64,000 bases of DNA from Bdellovibrionaceae bacterium UBA2316 (GTDB taxonomy: Bacteria; Bdellovibrionota; Bdellovibrionia; Bdellovibrionales; Bdellovibrionaceae), in NCBI GenBank assembly GCA_002345205.1, contig DDVI01000089.1, positions 13,875 through 77,874 of the forward strand. Reading direction: 5' to 3'. Positions 53,034 to 62,599 of the stretch are shown piece after piece; within the stretch, counting starts at the first letter, position 1; every line of letters begins with the position of its first letter. Made by a program: the position numbers and the translations under genes. A model generated the notes under the pieces. That model did not search any database and was not told the DNA's origin. It worked only from the letters and a program-made list of their open reading frames with translations.

Positions 53034-54692
53034 TTATCCTAACTCAACGATACGATTAAATACTAAAGCACCTGGTTTTGAATCGGCGCTATCTAAGCAA
53101 AAGTAACCCGTTCTTTCGAACTGGTACTTTTTGGCAACGTCAGCATCCTTTAAACTCTGTTCCAATTTAGCCGTTTTAATAACTGTCAAAGAATCAGGAT
53201 TTAAGTTGATCTTAAAATCTTTTCCTTCTGGAACGTTCTCTGGATCTGGGACTTTAAACAGACGGCCATACAAGCGAATTTCGGCATCTACGCTGTGTCG
53301 TGCTGACACCCAATGAATGATACCTTTGATTTTTTTACCCTCTGTCGTTGGTTTACCGCCTAAAGTTACCGGATCGTAAGTGCATTTCAATTCCGTGACT
53401 TTTCCAGAGGCGTCTTTAATCACCTCTTCACACTTAATGACATAGGCATTTCTTAAACGCACTTGTTGCCCTGGTGCCATACGGAAAAAATCTGCATCTG
53501 GTTTTTCCATAAAGTCAGAACGGTCGATATAAACTTCGTTAGAGAAGTACACCTTACGTTTTCCGTACGCTTCATTTTTTGGATGACTCGATACCATTAG
53601 CTCTTCAGTTTTATCTGCCGGGTAATTAGTGATCGTCACTTTAATCGGGTCAAGTACAACCATGGCCCGGTAAGCCACTTTATCTAAATCATCTCGTACA
53701 CAGTCCTCTAGAATCTCAACATCAATTAAGCTCTCGGCCTTAGCGACGCCGATACGTTTAGCAAAGTTTCGCATAGCTTCGGCCGTATACCCTCGACGAC
53801 GAATTCCCGAGATTGTTGGCATACGTGGATCGTCCCAGCCGCTGACTAGTTTTTCTTTCACTAGTTGAAGCAGCTTACGTTTACTCATTACTAAGTAAGT
53901 CATATTTAGACGTGCGAATTCGTACTGACGAGGCTTTGCTGGCACAGGAACATTATCAATACACCAATCATAAAACGGTCGGTGATCTTGGAACTCTAAC
54001 GTACATATTGAATGCGTGATTTTTTCGATCGCATCACTTAGAGGATGAGCATAGTCATACATTGGGTAGATATTCCATTTGTTACCTGTATTATGGTGGT
54101 GTACCTTTTTAATTCGGTACAACAATGGATCCCGCATATTCATGTTCGGCGATTGCATATCGATTTTTGCACGCAACGTATGCGTACCGTCCGCAAACTC
54201 ACCGTTCTTCATTCTTTCGAATAAATCCAAATTTTCGGCAATGGAACGATTTCTAAAGGGCGAATCTTTTCCTGGGCGATTAAAATCACCGCGTGATTCT
54301 TTAACTTGCTCTTCCGTTTGGCTATCGACGTAGGCTTTGTTTTCTTTGATTAAGTATACAGCCCAGTCGTATAACTGCTGAAAGTAATCAGACGCGTAGA
54401 ATAAGTTTTCATTCCAATCAAAACCTAACCATTTAACGTCCGCTTTGATGGATTCTACGTACTCAACATCTTCCGTGACGGGGTTAGTATCGTCAAAACG
54501 TAAATGGCATCGGCCGTTATAATCTTTAGCTAAACCGAAATTTAAACAAATCGACTTCGCATGACCAATATGAAGATATCCATTTGGCTCGGGAGGAAAA
54601 CGAGTCACGACCTGCCCACCATGAGTGTTATTTTTAATATCTTTTTCTACTATTTGTTTTAAAAAATTTTGTGCTTCTATTTTTTGTTCCAT
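53034..54692 (-). CDS. glnS: Glutaminyl-tRNA synthetase
   Basis: The 552-residue protein has the class I signature PEPNGYLHIGHAK (HIGH), an MSKRKL (KMSKS-like) loop, and the C-terminal anticodon-binding beta-barrels of bacterial GlnRS. It charges tRNA-Gln with glutamine. The length matches E. coli GlnS. It stands alone, ending against the RND gene terminator. Confidence 0.96.
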   Translation of the reverse strand: MEQKIEAQNFLKQIVEKDIKNNTHGGQVVTRFPPEPNGYLHIGHAKSICLNFGLAKDYNGRCHLRFDDTNPVTEDVEYVESIKADVKWLGFDWNENLFYASDYFQQLYDWAVYLIKENKAYVDSQTEEQVKESRGDFNRPGKDSPFRNRSIAENLDLFERMKNGEFADGTHTLRAKIDMQSPNMNMRDPLLYRIKKVHHHNTGNKWNIYPMYDYAHPLSDAIEKITHSICTLEFQDHRPFYDWCIDNVPVPAKPRQYEFARLNMTYLVMSKRKLLQLVKEKLVSGWDDPRMPTISGIRRRGYTAEAMRNFAKRIGVAKAESLIDVEILEDCVRDDLDKVAYRAMVVLDPIKVTITNYPADKTEELMVSSHPKNEAYGKRKVYFSNEVYIDRSDFMEKPDADFFRMAPGQQVRLRNAYVIKCEEVIKDASGKVTELKCTYDPVTLGGKPTTEGKKIKGIIHWVSARHSVDAEIRLYGRLFKVPDPENVPEGKDFKINLNPDSLTVIKTAKLEQSLKDADVAKKYQFERTGYFCLDSADSKPGALVFNRIVELG

Positions 54693-54749
54693 ATAAATCC
54701 TACTAAGTGCTTAACAAGTTTAACTTTTTATGTAATTAAACTCAACTAA

Positions 54750-55403
54750 ATGATTCAAACGCTTTTGCAACACTCTGATTTTACCATCGTCACTAAACCG
54801 GAAGGCATCAGCTGCCACAATGAAGACACTTCGTTACTACAGCTAATGGGAAAAGGTTGGCATTTAGTAAACCGTATTGATCGTGAAACCAGCGGCCTAG
54901 TCGTAATTACGCAGAAGCCAGAACTACAGAATGATATTCAGATCGCATTAACTCAAGGTAAAAAGTTTTATGCCGCTGTCCTGAGGGGTAATATGCCACA
55001 AGAGACTGGCCCGTCGTCTGGCATGTGGCACGAATGGTTTTTTCCTATTTCTGACCATGGAGAAGGACGCGACAACCCACAAGGACGCCTAGAAGACCAA
55101 AAGGAATCAAGAACTCTTTATCGCGTGATTCAAAGCAATGCTTATTTTTCGCTGGTTACCTGCCATATCTTAACAGGGCGCCAACACCAAATCCGTAAAC
55201 ATAGTCGATTGGCAGGCCGACCAGTGGTTGGAGACACCCGCTATGGCAATGTCAAAGATATCGAGCGCATCGCTAAAATATACAATTTTCATCGAATGGC
55301 ACTTCATTCCTGGCAGTTAGAATTTCTATGGAAAGGTGACACGATCAAATGTGAATCACCGATGCCAGAATCATTTCTAAAATTATTTGAATCAGCTAAG
55401 TAG
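54750..55403 (+). CDS. RluA-family pseudouridine synthase
   Basis: The 217-residue protein has the active-site motif VNRIDRETSGLVV with the catalytic Asp, an early VTKPEGISCH and GRQHQIRKHSRLAG near the C-terminus. It lacks an S4 domain. The family isomerises uridines in rRNA or tRNA, but the target cannot be named from this sequence. It diverges from glnS. Confidence 0.9.
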   Translation: MIQTLLQHSDFTIVTKPEGISCHNEDTSLLQLMGKGWHLVNRIDRETSGLVVITQKPELQNDIQIALTQGKKFYAAVLRGNMPQETGPSSGMWHEWFFPISDHGEGRDNPQGRLEDQKESRTLYRVIQSNAYFSLVTCHILTGRQHQIRKHSRLAGRPVVGDTRYGNVKDIERIAKIYNFHRMALHSWQLEFLWKGDTIKCESPMPESFLKLFESAK

Positions 55404-56039
55404 CTATAAAGGCGCTACGGGTGTCTGTGAACCCATCGCTGCTTTAGATGGTTCAGCATTTATGTCCATCTTTGTATACTCAATACGAGTGCGTTTTTTG
55501 CTTAAGTGATTTTCTGAAGTAATCACTTTTGCACGCCACACTTTATCCTTAAATTTTATATAATCTAGATACTCTATCGTCGAAATCTTTTTACTGCCGC
55601 TATAGTAGGTCACCTTCACTGGGTAAAAATTCTTTTTGTCATAATAAACCAAGAAATGACTCAAGCTATTGTTGTGATTTTTTACCGCTGTGTAAGTGAT
55701 GTGATATTTTTTATCGATTCCAAATGGAGTCGGAAATTCTGTATTGAAAAAAGAGTAGGCAAATATGTCCGCCCCTAAACCCATTTTTTGAAATTCCACG
55801 ATTTCCACAGGCTTGTCCCCAGCCATATCTTGGAAACGTAGAGTTTCCGGGTTCAAATCACTCACCGAATACTTGAAAAGGTGAACTTTATCCGAGTCAG
55901 AATGGGTGATTTTAATCTCTGCAACTTCAGTCTTGGTCCTTAATGCATTAAGAACTTTTGAACGTAGTTCCGTGTTGGTTTGGGCTTTCGCTTCCAAAAA
56001 CATAAGGTTAAACAGGAATAAAATCTTCTTCATCAGCAT
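55404..56039 (-). CDS. Exported outer-membrane lipoprotein-sorting-like protein
   Basis: The 211-residue protein has a signal peptide (about residues 1-19) and a LolA/LppX-like half-barrel pattern (RFQDMAGDKPVEIVEF, HFLVYYDKKNFYPVKVTYY, STIEYLDYIKFKDKVWRAK), similar to the outer-membrane lipoprotein-sorting family. An AGGAA precedes the ATG at 56039. It ends against the pseudouridine synthase gene. Confidence 0.65.
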   Translation of the reverse strand: MLMKKILFLFNLMFLEAKAQTNTELRSKVLNALRTKTEVAEIKITHSDSDKVHLFKYSVSDLNPETLRFQDMAGDKPVEIVEFQKMGLGADIFAYSFFNTEFPTPFGIDKKYHITYTAVKNHNNSLSHFLVYYDKKNFYPVKVTYYSGSKKISTIEYLDYIKFKDKVWRAKVITSENHLSKKRTRIEYTKMDINAEPSKAAMGSQTPVAPL

Positions 56040-56259
56040 GCTTGGTTCCTTGTGACAACTCTGTTAAGACCTTTGTCGGTCAGTTTAAGGTCCTGCTTAA
56101 CGGAAAAATCAGGTTTTTTAGCTAGACCAAAGCCCGTATGGGGACAACGCTATGTCGCATCTTTTGACAGTCGTGAATGGCTTTCGTGGAAAAAAAAACG
56201 ACATCGCGCCAGTGCCTAATATATGAAATAAACAACGGTTTAAACCACTAGGAGTTCAA

Positions 56260-58191
56260 ATGCGTATTTTAAAAATCGCTCCCTTTTTAACTTTGCTTTA
56301 CTCTGCAACTACAATGGCCCAAGTTAGTCTTGATGCCAGTCGAGGAACTCTTTATATAGAAGCGTCCGGGCACAATGGCTCTGATGGAAGAGATGGATCA
56401 AATTCGTATTATTCACGAGGCTCTTCCGGCGAGGATGGCAGCAGAGGCTCCGATGGTGGCGACGTTACTCTATCCATGAACTATACTAATGGTTCAAAAA
56501 CTGCGATTGAAGTTCAAATACAAATTCCTAATAAAGGTGTAAATTATAAAAATGAATTCAGCCTTCAGCAGCTTAAGAATATCATGATTAGCGCTCGTGG
56601 CGGCAATGGCGGTGACGGCGGCGATGGCGGGAATGGTGGCGATGGAAGTGATGGTAGAGACGGTTCAGATGGCTGCCTTCCTTCAAGTGGCTCAAACGGC
56701 AGCGACGGAGATAACGGTGGTGCCGGAGGTGATGGCGGCAGTGGCGGTCGTGGTGGACAAATTAAAATTTATATTCCTGAATTTCAATCTGAACTCTTGA
56801 TGTTGATTAAAGGCATGGACAATTCTCCTGGTCGCGGCGGAGATGCCGGCAATGGTGGTCGCGGTGGTGATGGCGGCGATGGCGGTGATGGTGGCCGCAA
56901 CACCTGTGAACAAGGCGGAACGGATGGCTGGGATGGCAGCGATGGGTCCGATGGACGAAATGGCAGCAGTGGATCCAGCGGAAGTACTGGTCTAAGTGGA
57001 ACCCATGCGTTTATTTTATCAGGTAATAGTTATACTGAAAAATATCGTTTAGAAATTAAGAACCTTGAATACGAAGATGAAAACCTAGACGGACTCATCG
57101 AGTATGGCGAAAAAATCACTATTAGAAGATTAACGTTAACCAATACATCGTCGATGCCGTCTCCTAAAGATATTCAGCTAAACGGCTTAGATGGCGTAGC
57201 CGGCGAATTTAGTTGGATTAATTCTGATGAAATAGGTCCCATTAAATCGTTAGCTAAAAACGAAAGCATCGTTGTTCAAATCCCTTCTGGTGCGATGGAG
57301 TTACAGACGATGGATATGAAAAAATTTGAAGATACTCAAACTCGAATACCACTTGGTTTTTCTAAGGCCGCACTCATCGGAATATTCGATCAGCTACCAA
57401 CGGCAACCATTAAACGTTTAGGTACCCTAGCTATCACCAGATCTCAGGAAAAACTCTTCTGGGGGCAATCTCGTGATATCGAATTAACCATAATAAATCA
57501 ATCCGCTCTCCCGATGGGAAAAGGTACTTCACGTAACGTTTGGCTAAAAGCGACGTTAAAATCAAAATTGGTCACTATAAAAGATATTAAATTGGCTTAT
57601 GGCCAATCGGTTTTCAATTTTAATGAAAATGGTGAAGGCATTGTTGAGCTAGAAACACTAAATAAAGGGCCTAACTCTGTAAAATTGAAATTTACAATCG
57701 GTAATCGCTCTGAAATGTTTGCCGACGCAAATTTCGAGTTTAGTTTAGTTCGCTCAGCAGTACGTCCTACAAATCATGAATTTAGAGACGTTGTCGATGT
57801 TAAGTCTACAAAAGTTTCTTTTGCTAAGGACTTAATTGCCGAAGCACATACATTTATTCTACCTCTGAAAGAAAAGACCTATTGCACCTTCGGGCCAAAA
57901 AACAGTAAGCGTCGATTAAAGCAGATTTCTATTACAAAACAGGCAAATACATCGACTGTTGAATTTGGCTTAACGCTGTCTCAACTTGTATTCTTTAAGA
58001 AACAGCTTCCAAAGGTCTATAACGGCCGTCATGAACTCGCTGTGTACTTAGAGGATTTAAAAGCTAAAACATTGACTGGTCCAAAACTCGTTTCATTTCT
58101 AAATGACTACGTAAAGCCAGGAACGATAACCACAATGTCTTCAACTAAGCCAGAATGGGTTATTAACAATTGCTTTCAAAAGACTAAATAA
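56260..58191 (+). CDS. Exported collagen-like Gly-rich protein
   Basis: The 643-residue protein has a signal peptide (about residues 1-20). Three blocks of Gly-X-Y triplets lie within about residues 32-245 (GSDGRDGS, GGNGGDGGDGGNGGDGSDG, GGRGGDGGDGGDGG and so on), separated by ordered stretches. The C-terminal 390 residues are beta-rich, probably Ig-like domains with an IKNLEYEDENLDGLIEYGEKI start. Collagen-type triplets are used by many bacteria in surface filaments. The Asp/Gly-rich triplets contain little proline. Confidence 0.75.
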   Translation: MRILKIAPFLTLLYSATTMAQVSLDASRGTLYIEASGHNGSDGRDGSNSYYSRGSSGEDGSRGSDGGDVTLSMNYTNGSKTAIEVQIQIPNKGVNYKNEFSLQQLKNIMISARGGNGGDGGDGGNGGDGSDGRDGSDGCLPSSGSNGSDGDNGGAGGDGGSGGRGGQIKIYIPEFQSELLMLIKGMDNSPGRGGDAGNGGRGGDGGDGGDGGRNTCEQGGTDGWDGSDGSDGRNGSSGSSGSTGLSGTHAFILSGNSYTEKYRLEIKNLEYEDENLDGLIEYGEKITIRRLTLTNTSSMPSPKDIQLNGLDGVAGEFSWINSDEIGPIKSLAKNESIVVQIPSGAMELQTMDMKKFEDTQTRIPLGFSKAALIGIFDQLPTATIKRLGTLAITRSQEKLFWGQSRDIELTIINQSALPMGKGTSRNVWLKATLKSKLVTIKDIKLAYGQSVFNFNENGEGIVELETLNKGPNSVKLKFTIGNRSEMFADANFEFSLVRSAVRPTNHEFRDVVDVKSTKVSFAKDLIAEAHTFILPLKEKTYCTFGPKNSKRRLKQISITKQANTSTVEFGLTLSQLVFFKKQLPKVYNGRHELAVYLEDLKAKTLTGPKLVSFLNDYVKPGTITTMSSTKPEWVINNCFQKTK

Positions 58192-58205
58192 GTTATAAAA
58201 AAGCG

Positions 58206-59309
58206 GTGTCTGGATCTGCATTTACCTCTATCCGCTTTATTTCTTCTGGCGATGAATATTACGACCTGATCATTGATGAAATCAATCAAGCTCAGGTCGA
58301 AATTCAAATCGAAAGCTATATCTTTGATTTTGACTCCATAGGAAAACGAATTTTGCTGGCGCTTGCAGAAGCACGTCAGCGCAACGTCGGCGTTCGCTTA
58401 ATGGTGGACGGTATCGGATCTTTGACGTCGATTTCTCAGATACGTGACTACTGTAAAGCACATGAAATTGAATTTCGCGTTTATCGAGCCATCCCTTACA
58501 TCGGATCTATATTCAAACATTTCACACGATTTCTAAAAGCTACCAACCGTAGGAATCACCGAAAAATCGTTGTCATAGACAAATCCAAAGCATTTGTGGC
58601 GAGTTTCAACATTTCGCGCGTACATTCAGAAAAAGAAAGCGGACAAGCTGCTTGGAAAGATTTGGCCGTTTTAGTTCAAGGCCCAGAAGTTAAAAAGATC
58701 TCGAGCCTAACAGACGCCTATTGGTTGCGATTTCCATTTTCAGTAATGAATAGCCATAAGCGAATTACATTCCTTCGCGTTCGCTCAACGCATTCAATGG
58801 CATCTCGCCGTCTAGCTAAAAAGCAATTGATTGAACGTATAAAAACTTCGCAGGAACAAGTCAGAATCTTAACTCCCTATTTTGTACCATCCAGAAAAGT
58901 CATTCGGGCACTCATTATGGCTGCAAAAAAGCACCGCCAAGTGGAAATTATTGTCCCCAACCGGAGTGATTTTTTCGTAGTAGATTTAGCGGGACGTTAT
59001 GTAGTACGTAAATTGCTTAAATACAAAATTAATGTCTACCAATACCAACCCAGCTTTATGCATGCAAAGTCCGTTATCGTAGATGATTGGGCCACCCTAG
59101 GAAGCCATAATTTAAATCATCGCAGTCTTATTCATGATTTAGAAATGGATATTACATTAGAAGGCGAATATGAATTAAAACCACTTGAAAACTATTGGGA
59201 CCAGTTAAAGTCAAAATCGCTTTTAATATCGAAAGAAGAATTAGACAAAGATTCCTTTTTCATTCGGTTATTGTGCCGTTTCTCTTTTTGGTTTAAAAAT
59301 TGGTTATGA
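58206..59309 (+). CDS. Cardiolipin synthase-like phospholipase D protein
   Basis: The 367-residue protein has two PLD motifs, NHRKIVVIDKSKAFVASFN near residue 118 and MHAKSVIVDDWATLGSHN near residue 286, as in ClsA/ClsB-type cardiolipin synthases. It has no N-terminal membrane helices. It starts at GTG and overlaps the next gene (ATGA), so the two are coexpressed. It could be a lipase with other specificity. Confidence 0.88.
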   Translation: MSGSAFTSIRFISSGDEYYDLIIDEINQAQVEIQIESYIFDFDSIGKRILLALAEARQRNVGVRLMVDGIGSLTSISQIRDYCKAHEIEFRVYRAIPYIGSIFKHFTRFLKATNRRNHRKIVVIDKSKAFVASFNISRVHSEKESGQAAWKDLAVLVQGPEVKKISSLTDAYWLRFPFSVMNSHKRITFLRVRSTHSMASRRLAKKQLIERIKTSQEQVRILTPYFVPSRKVIRALIMAAKKHRQVEIIVPNRSDFFVVDLAGRYVVRKLLKYKINVYQYQPSFMHAKSVIVDDWATLGSHNLNHRSLIHDLEMDITLEGEYELKPLENYWDQLKSKSLLISKEELDKDSFFIRLLCRFSFWFKNWL

Positions 59310-60046
59310 AGTATAAGTTTCTTACTTTTAATATTCATAAAGCCCGGTCGACGTTCCTTTTAAATAATACTTTAATCAAAATTAAAGAAGCCACAAATTC
59401 ACTACCTGTCGACTTTATGTTTATCCAAGAACTAGTCGGGAGTGGTGTCGATTTTATTCCCAAAGAATTGAGTACTAAGATCTCCTCACAAATAGAGTTA
59501 CTTGCAGATTCAATTTGGACGGATCACTGTTATGGCAAAAATGCCGTCTTTAAAAACAGGCACCATGGCAATGCAATTTTAAGCCGTTTCCCTATTGCAA
59601 AATGGGAAAACGAAAATATCTCTACCAATAAATGGGAACAGCGTGGCCTTTTGCACTGTGAAATACCACTCGATGACGGTCAAATATTGCACTTATTTAA
59701 TGTACACCTAAACCTGCTACATGACGATCGCGTGAAACAAGTCGAACGCGTAATTGCTCGCTATGTAAAACTCATTCCACCCGATGCGCCATTTATTCTG
59801 GCCGGCGACTTTAATGATTGGGGTAAAGAGTTATCTCATTATTTGGAATCAAAATTAAAACTGTTTGAGTGCCATAAACATCTGCATAAGCATTATGCTA
59901 AAACTTTTCCGAGTTTTTTTCCAATGCTCAGTTTAGACCGCATTTACGCGCGAAATATAAATCCAATTCTCGTAGAAACTTTGTCTAAAACACCTTGGAA
60001 TTTACTCTCTGATCATCTACCGATGTATTTAGAATTCGAAATCTAA
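59306..60046 (+). CDS. Endonuclease/exonuclease/phosphatase family protein
   Basis: The roughly 246-residue protein has the EEP fold marks: LTFNIHKARS, FIQELVG with the metal-binding Glu, NVHLNLLHDDR, LAGDFNDWG and SDHLPMY at the C-terminus. The family includes DNases, phosphatases and sphingomyelinases. The ATG at 59306 overlaps the previous stop. Position next to a PLD-type enzyme suggests a phospholipid-related role, but this is inference. Confidence 0.85.
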   Translation: MKYKFLTFNIHKARSTFLLNNTLIKIKEATNSLPVDFMFIQELVGSGVDFIPKELSTKISSQIELLADSIWTDHCYGKNAVFKNRHHGNAILSRFPIAKWENENISTNKWEQRGLLHCEIPLDDGQILHLFNVHLNLLHDDRVKQVERVIARYVKLIPPDAPFILAGDFNDWGKELSHYLESKLKLFECHKHLHKHYAKTFPSFFPMLSLDRIYARNINPILVETLSKTPWNLLSDHLPMYLEFEI

Positions 60047-60450
60047 ATGTTTAATTGTAATAGACGTAAATCTTCGACGCGTTTTTTTGACAAGGACAAT
60101 AGGCATTGCTTTATAAATTCAGATCTATTGTCTTCGTCACTGATTTGAATAGTTTCCATATCACAATAAGAAAGACGATATTTATTCCATATCTGAGCCG
60201 AGTTCGCCAATTTTGCTTTGAGGACCTTCGCTCGATTTGGTTCTTTTTTAGAATACTTAATATTAATTCTTGCAAAGATTCGATTCTGAATTCGTTCTCT
60301 TAGCTGTTCGATATCTTTGATTTCGTCATCCATGCAAAGAATAAGACTTACCTGCTCCAGCGTCATTTCACACCGTGCTGAACTTGCGTCTACTCCCGCA
60401 TGGGATTTAAATATAAAAAAAAGTAGTAACACTGCAATACTTAAACGCAT
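60043..60450 (-). CDS. Exported LprI/DUF1311-like protein
   Basis: The 135-residue protein has a signal peptide (about residues 1-18) and Cys residues (SARCEMTLEQVSLILC, YCDMETIQ, KQC) spaced as in the LprI/DUF1311 lysozyme-inhibitor-like family. It is joined to the deacetylase gene by a shared base at 60450. The family match is moderate. It converges with the EEP gene by 4 bases. Confidence 0.55.
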   Translation of the reverse strand: MRLSIAVLLLFFIFKSHAGVDASSARCEMTLEQVSLILCMDDEIKDIEQLRERIQNRIFARINIKYSKKEPNRAKVLKAKLANSAQIWNKYRLSYCDMETIQISDEDNRSEFIKQCLLSLSKKRVEDLRLLQLNI

Positions 60451-61721
60451 TAGTTAACCTCGGGTACGTAGCGGAAGGCTTCCATATCTACGTCGCTTGG
60501 CGCTTCATCATGAGCATGTGGTAAATCGCCTTTCAGCATAACTTTTTCAACTGTTTTACTAATCTCAGGAATATATATTTGGCTTTGAATGCTGACTTTC
60601 TTTAACAAAGATAAATCTACTTTCAAACGTTCCCGAGGAACTTGTGAAATGTCTGTCTTATCAAACAAACCCTGATTTAACTTATTAAATATTGAGTACC
60701 CGTGAGTTCGATTCAGAGCGCCCATCCAGTCCACAAGCTGGGCATGAGACACGCACCTAACTTCAGGTAACTGGCATACGTCACGGACAAAGCGTTGCAA
60801 TGCTTTCCAATAAATACCTTTATTCCATAATGAAAAGTGATGACCAATACTCAATGGCATGCGATTGCCGTAATAATTTTTTAAGAAGGCTTGGATATAG
60901 GACATGTGGGTCTGCTTTTCGTAATAGTCTAATAACGTCCCATCAATTTCTTTACATTCGCCTGAGTCTTTCGGATTAAAGACTCCATTGCATTGTCCGT
61001 AAAGAATATTATAGTCCATCGCCACCGTTTCACGTTTCGTACCCGCTAGTGCAATTCTAGATAAACCAACATTCCATAAGTCTGGCGTGTGTTTATACGG
61101 CCACTTGCCTTTTAGAACTTGGCTGGCATCGTAACTATATTGAAAATCCTTAAGTACTTGGCCAGTGATGGAAACTTGGCCAGCCAATAGCGGAGCACGA
61201 AAACCTTTAATCATTCCATGTAACTTATATTCCCACTGATTTGCGAAACGAGTATTTAACGTTGGATAAAAACTAAATACTCTTTCCACCAAACGATGGA
61301 ACTCGTTGAATTCCTGAGTCCATTCCTCAAGGTTCCAATAGGATCCGTCAAAATGACCATTTACGTGGGAGCCGATTTCCACTGGATGTTTTAACTCGTT
61401 CATTCCATGCCAAATAAACTCAGTTCTTTTCTGAATATCCATTAGGTCGTTATCTGCAAAGCCAATATCCGAGGCTCCGGCTTTACGTTTTGGTGGCTGA
61501 TAACTCAATTTATCTTTTTTCTGAAGGAAATAGACGCCGCTAATGAAGTACGTGAATTGAGCGTCTGCTTCGTCACTTAGCCTAAACGTTTCTCTCCAAA
61601 AATTATGACTTTTAGAACCGTCGAAAGAAATCAAAACAAATTGGGGTGGTCGTTCCAGCGTTTGGGAAAAACCGATTGCCGCCATAAACAAAAGGGAAAA
61701 ATAGACCTTAAATTTCATCAT
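60450..61721 (-). CDS. Exported NodB-type polysaccharide deacetylase
   Basis: The 423-residue protein has a signal peptide (about residues 1-19), the motif-1-like FVLISFDGSKSHNFW, and a HxxxH-type metal site in IGSHVNGHFDG. A later FRAPLL fits motif 3, and the LSIGHHFSLW stretch fits the last motif. It likely removes acetyl groups from a periplasmic glycan or peptidoglycan. It overlaps the next upstream minus-strand gene by 14 bases. Confidence 0.8.
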   Translation of the reverse strand: MMKFKVYFSLLFMAAIGFSQTLERPPQFVLISFDGSKSHNFWRETFRLSDEADAQFTYFISGVYFLQKKDKLSYQPPKRKAGASDIGFADNDLMDIQKRTEFIWHGMNELKHPVEIGSHVNGHFDGSYWNLEEWTQEFNEFHRLVERVFSFYPTLNTRFANQWEYKLHGMIKGFRAPLLAGQVSITGQVLKDFQYSYDASQVLKGKWPYKHTPDLWNVGLSRIALAGTKRETVAMDYNILYGQCNGVFNPKDSGECKEIDGTLLDYYEKQTHMSYIQAFLKNYYGNRMPLSIGHHFSLWNKGIYWKALQRFVRDVCQLPEVRCVSHAQLVDWMGALNRTHGYSIFNKLNQGLFDKTDISQVPRERLKVDLSLLKKVSIQSQIYIPEISKTVEKVMLKGDLPHAHDEAPSDVDMEAFRYVPEVN

Positions 61722-62502
61722 GTTCGTTATCCTTATTCAACTGGAGCTTGCGTGAATACAATGAGCCATTTTTAAAAACTTCTTGTTTCAATGATTTTCG
61801 AATCATTGGAGGATAGTCGATCCAAGGACTCTCTTCATTAGGTAAAATCGTGACCACTGTAAGATCTCGATCTTTAACTTCCTCTATAAGTGCATCAAGC
61901 GCAACCAAGGACGAATCACGGCTTAGTGTTAATGCAACGATGCCACGATATTTCTCGCGCTCTAAATTATCTCGAATGCTTTGTGCGGGGTTCTCAGAGT
62001 AATATTCAATATTCCAGTAAAAAGCAAATGCGCCGTTTTCTTTAATCATCTCACGAACCGCAATGCCGCCTTGACGACGCGACAACCTTACAAATGGATA
62101 AATTGCCCCAGCCGAGAAAAAGACGGCTTCATGCCCAGTCTGAATTTCGGCTTCCATTGACGGTTCATTAGTAACCCTTTCTTTATTGGTGGGAGCCGCC
62201 ATGCCTTGTGAACCAAGAATATGACCTTTTGAAAGAATTTGGTAAACCAGTTCCGGATTTTTAACCGCATCGTCACCCGTCAAAAAAAAGTGACCATTTA
62301 ATTTTTCTTTATCCAATTTATCTAAGATTTTTTTTACAACGTTTACGTCTACTCTACCCGCAAATGTTATAGCAATTTGTTCAGGACCCAATTTATCATC
62401 AAAAATTAAATGACTGTCGCGAATTTTTAAACGAATAACGTCCGTTGTGATCGCAAACGATTGAATTGCATATAGTAAAAATATTAAAGTACCGATTTTC
62501 AT
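61708..62502 (-). CDS. Exported NodB-fold protein, probably catalytically inactive
   Basis: The 264-residue protein has a signal peptide (about residues 1-18) and the NodB beta-alpha order (IAITFAGRVDVNVVKKILDKLD, then NGHFFLTGDDAVKNPELV and KGHILGSQGMAAP). The TFDDG metal/base motif is replaced by TFAGR and the HxxxH motif by SQGMA. It probably acts as a partner to the adjacent active deacetylase, with which it overlaps. Confidence 0.75.
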   Translation of the reverse strand: MKIGTLIFLLYAIQSFAITTDVIRLKIRDSHLIFDDKLGPEQIAITFAGRVDVNVVKKILDKLDKEKLNGHFFLTGDDAVKNPELVYQILSKGHILGSQGMAAPTNKERVTNEPSMEAEIQTGHEAVFFSAGAIYPFVRLSRRQGGIAVREMIKENGAFAFYWNIEYYSENPAQSIRDNLEREKYRGIVALTLSRDSSLVALDALIEEVKDRDLTVVTILPNEESPWIDYPPMIRKSLKQEVFKNGSLYSRKLQLNKDNEHDEI

Positions 62503-62599
62503 AGCTTTATTGGAGATTTATAAACTATTTAACGGATGATTAAAATATTTTTGATTGGACCTGTATGGAGTTCAGGGCTGTCATTAATTTAGACAGTCC

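Noticed and set aside
56597..56913. Alternative-frame ORFs rich in Ala, Met, Thr and Ile inside the collagen-like gene
   Set aside because: The GGN repeats keep other frames open; the Gly-X-Y frame is the coding one.
56340..57000. Repetitive GGC/GGT-rich DNA resembling a CRISPR or minisatellite
   Set aside because: Repeats follow codon triplets in an exported protein and there are no spacer-type units.
62503..62599. Hairpin GGCTGTC...GACAGTCC as a terminator for the AraC gene
   Set aside because: The stem is short, has a mismatch, and no U-tract follows on the gene's strand.
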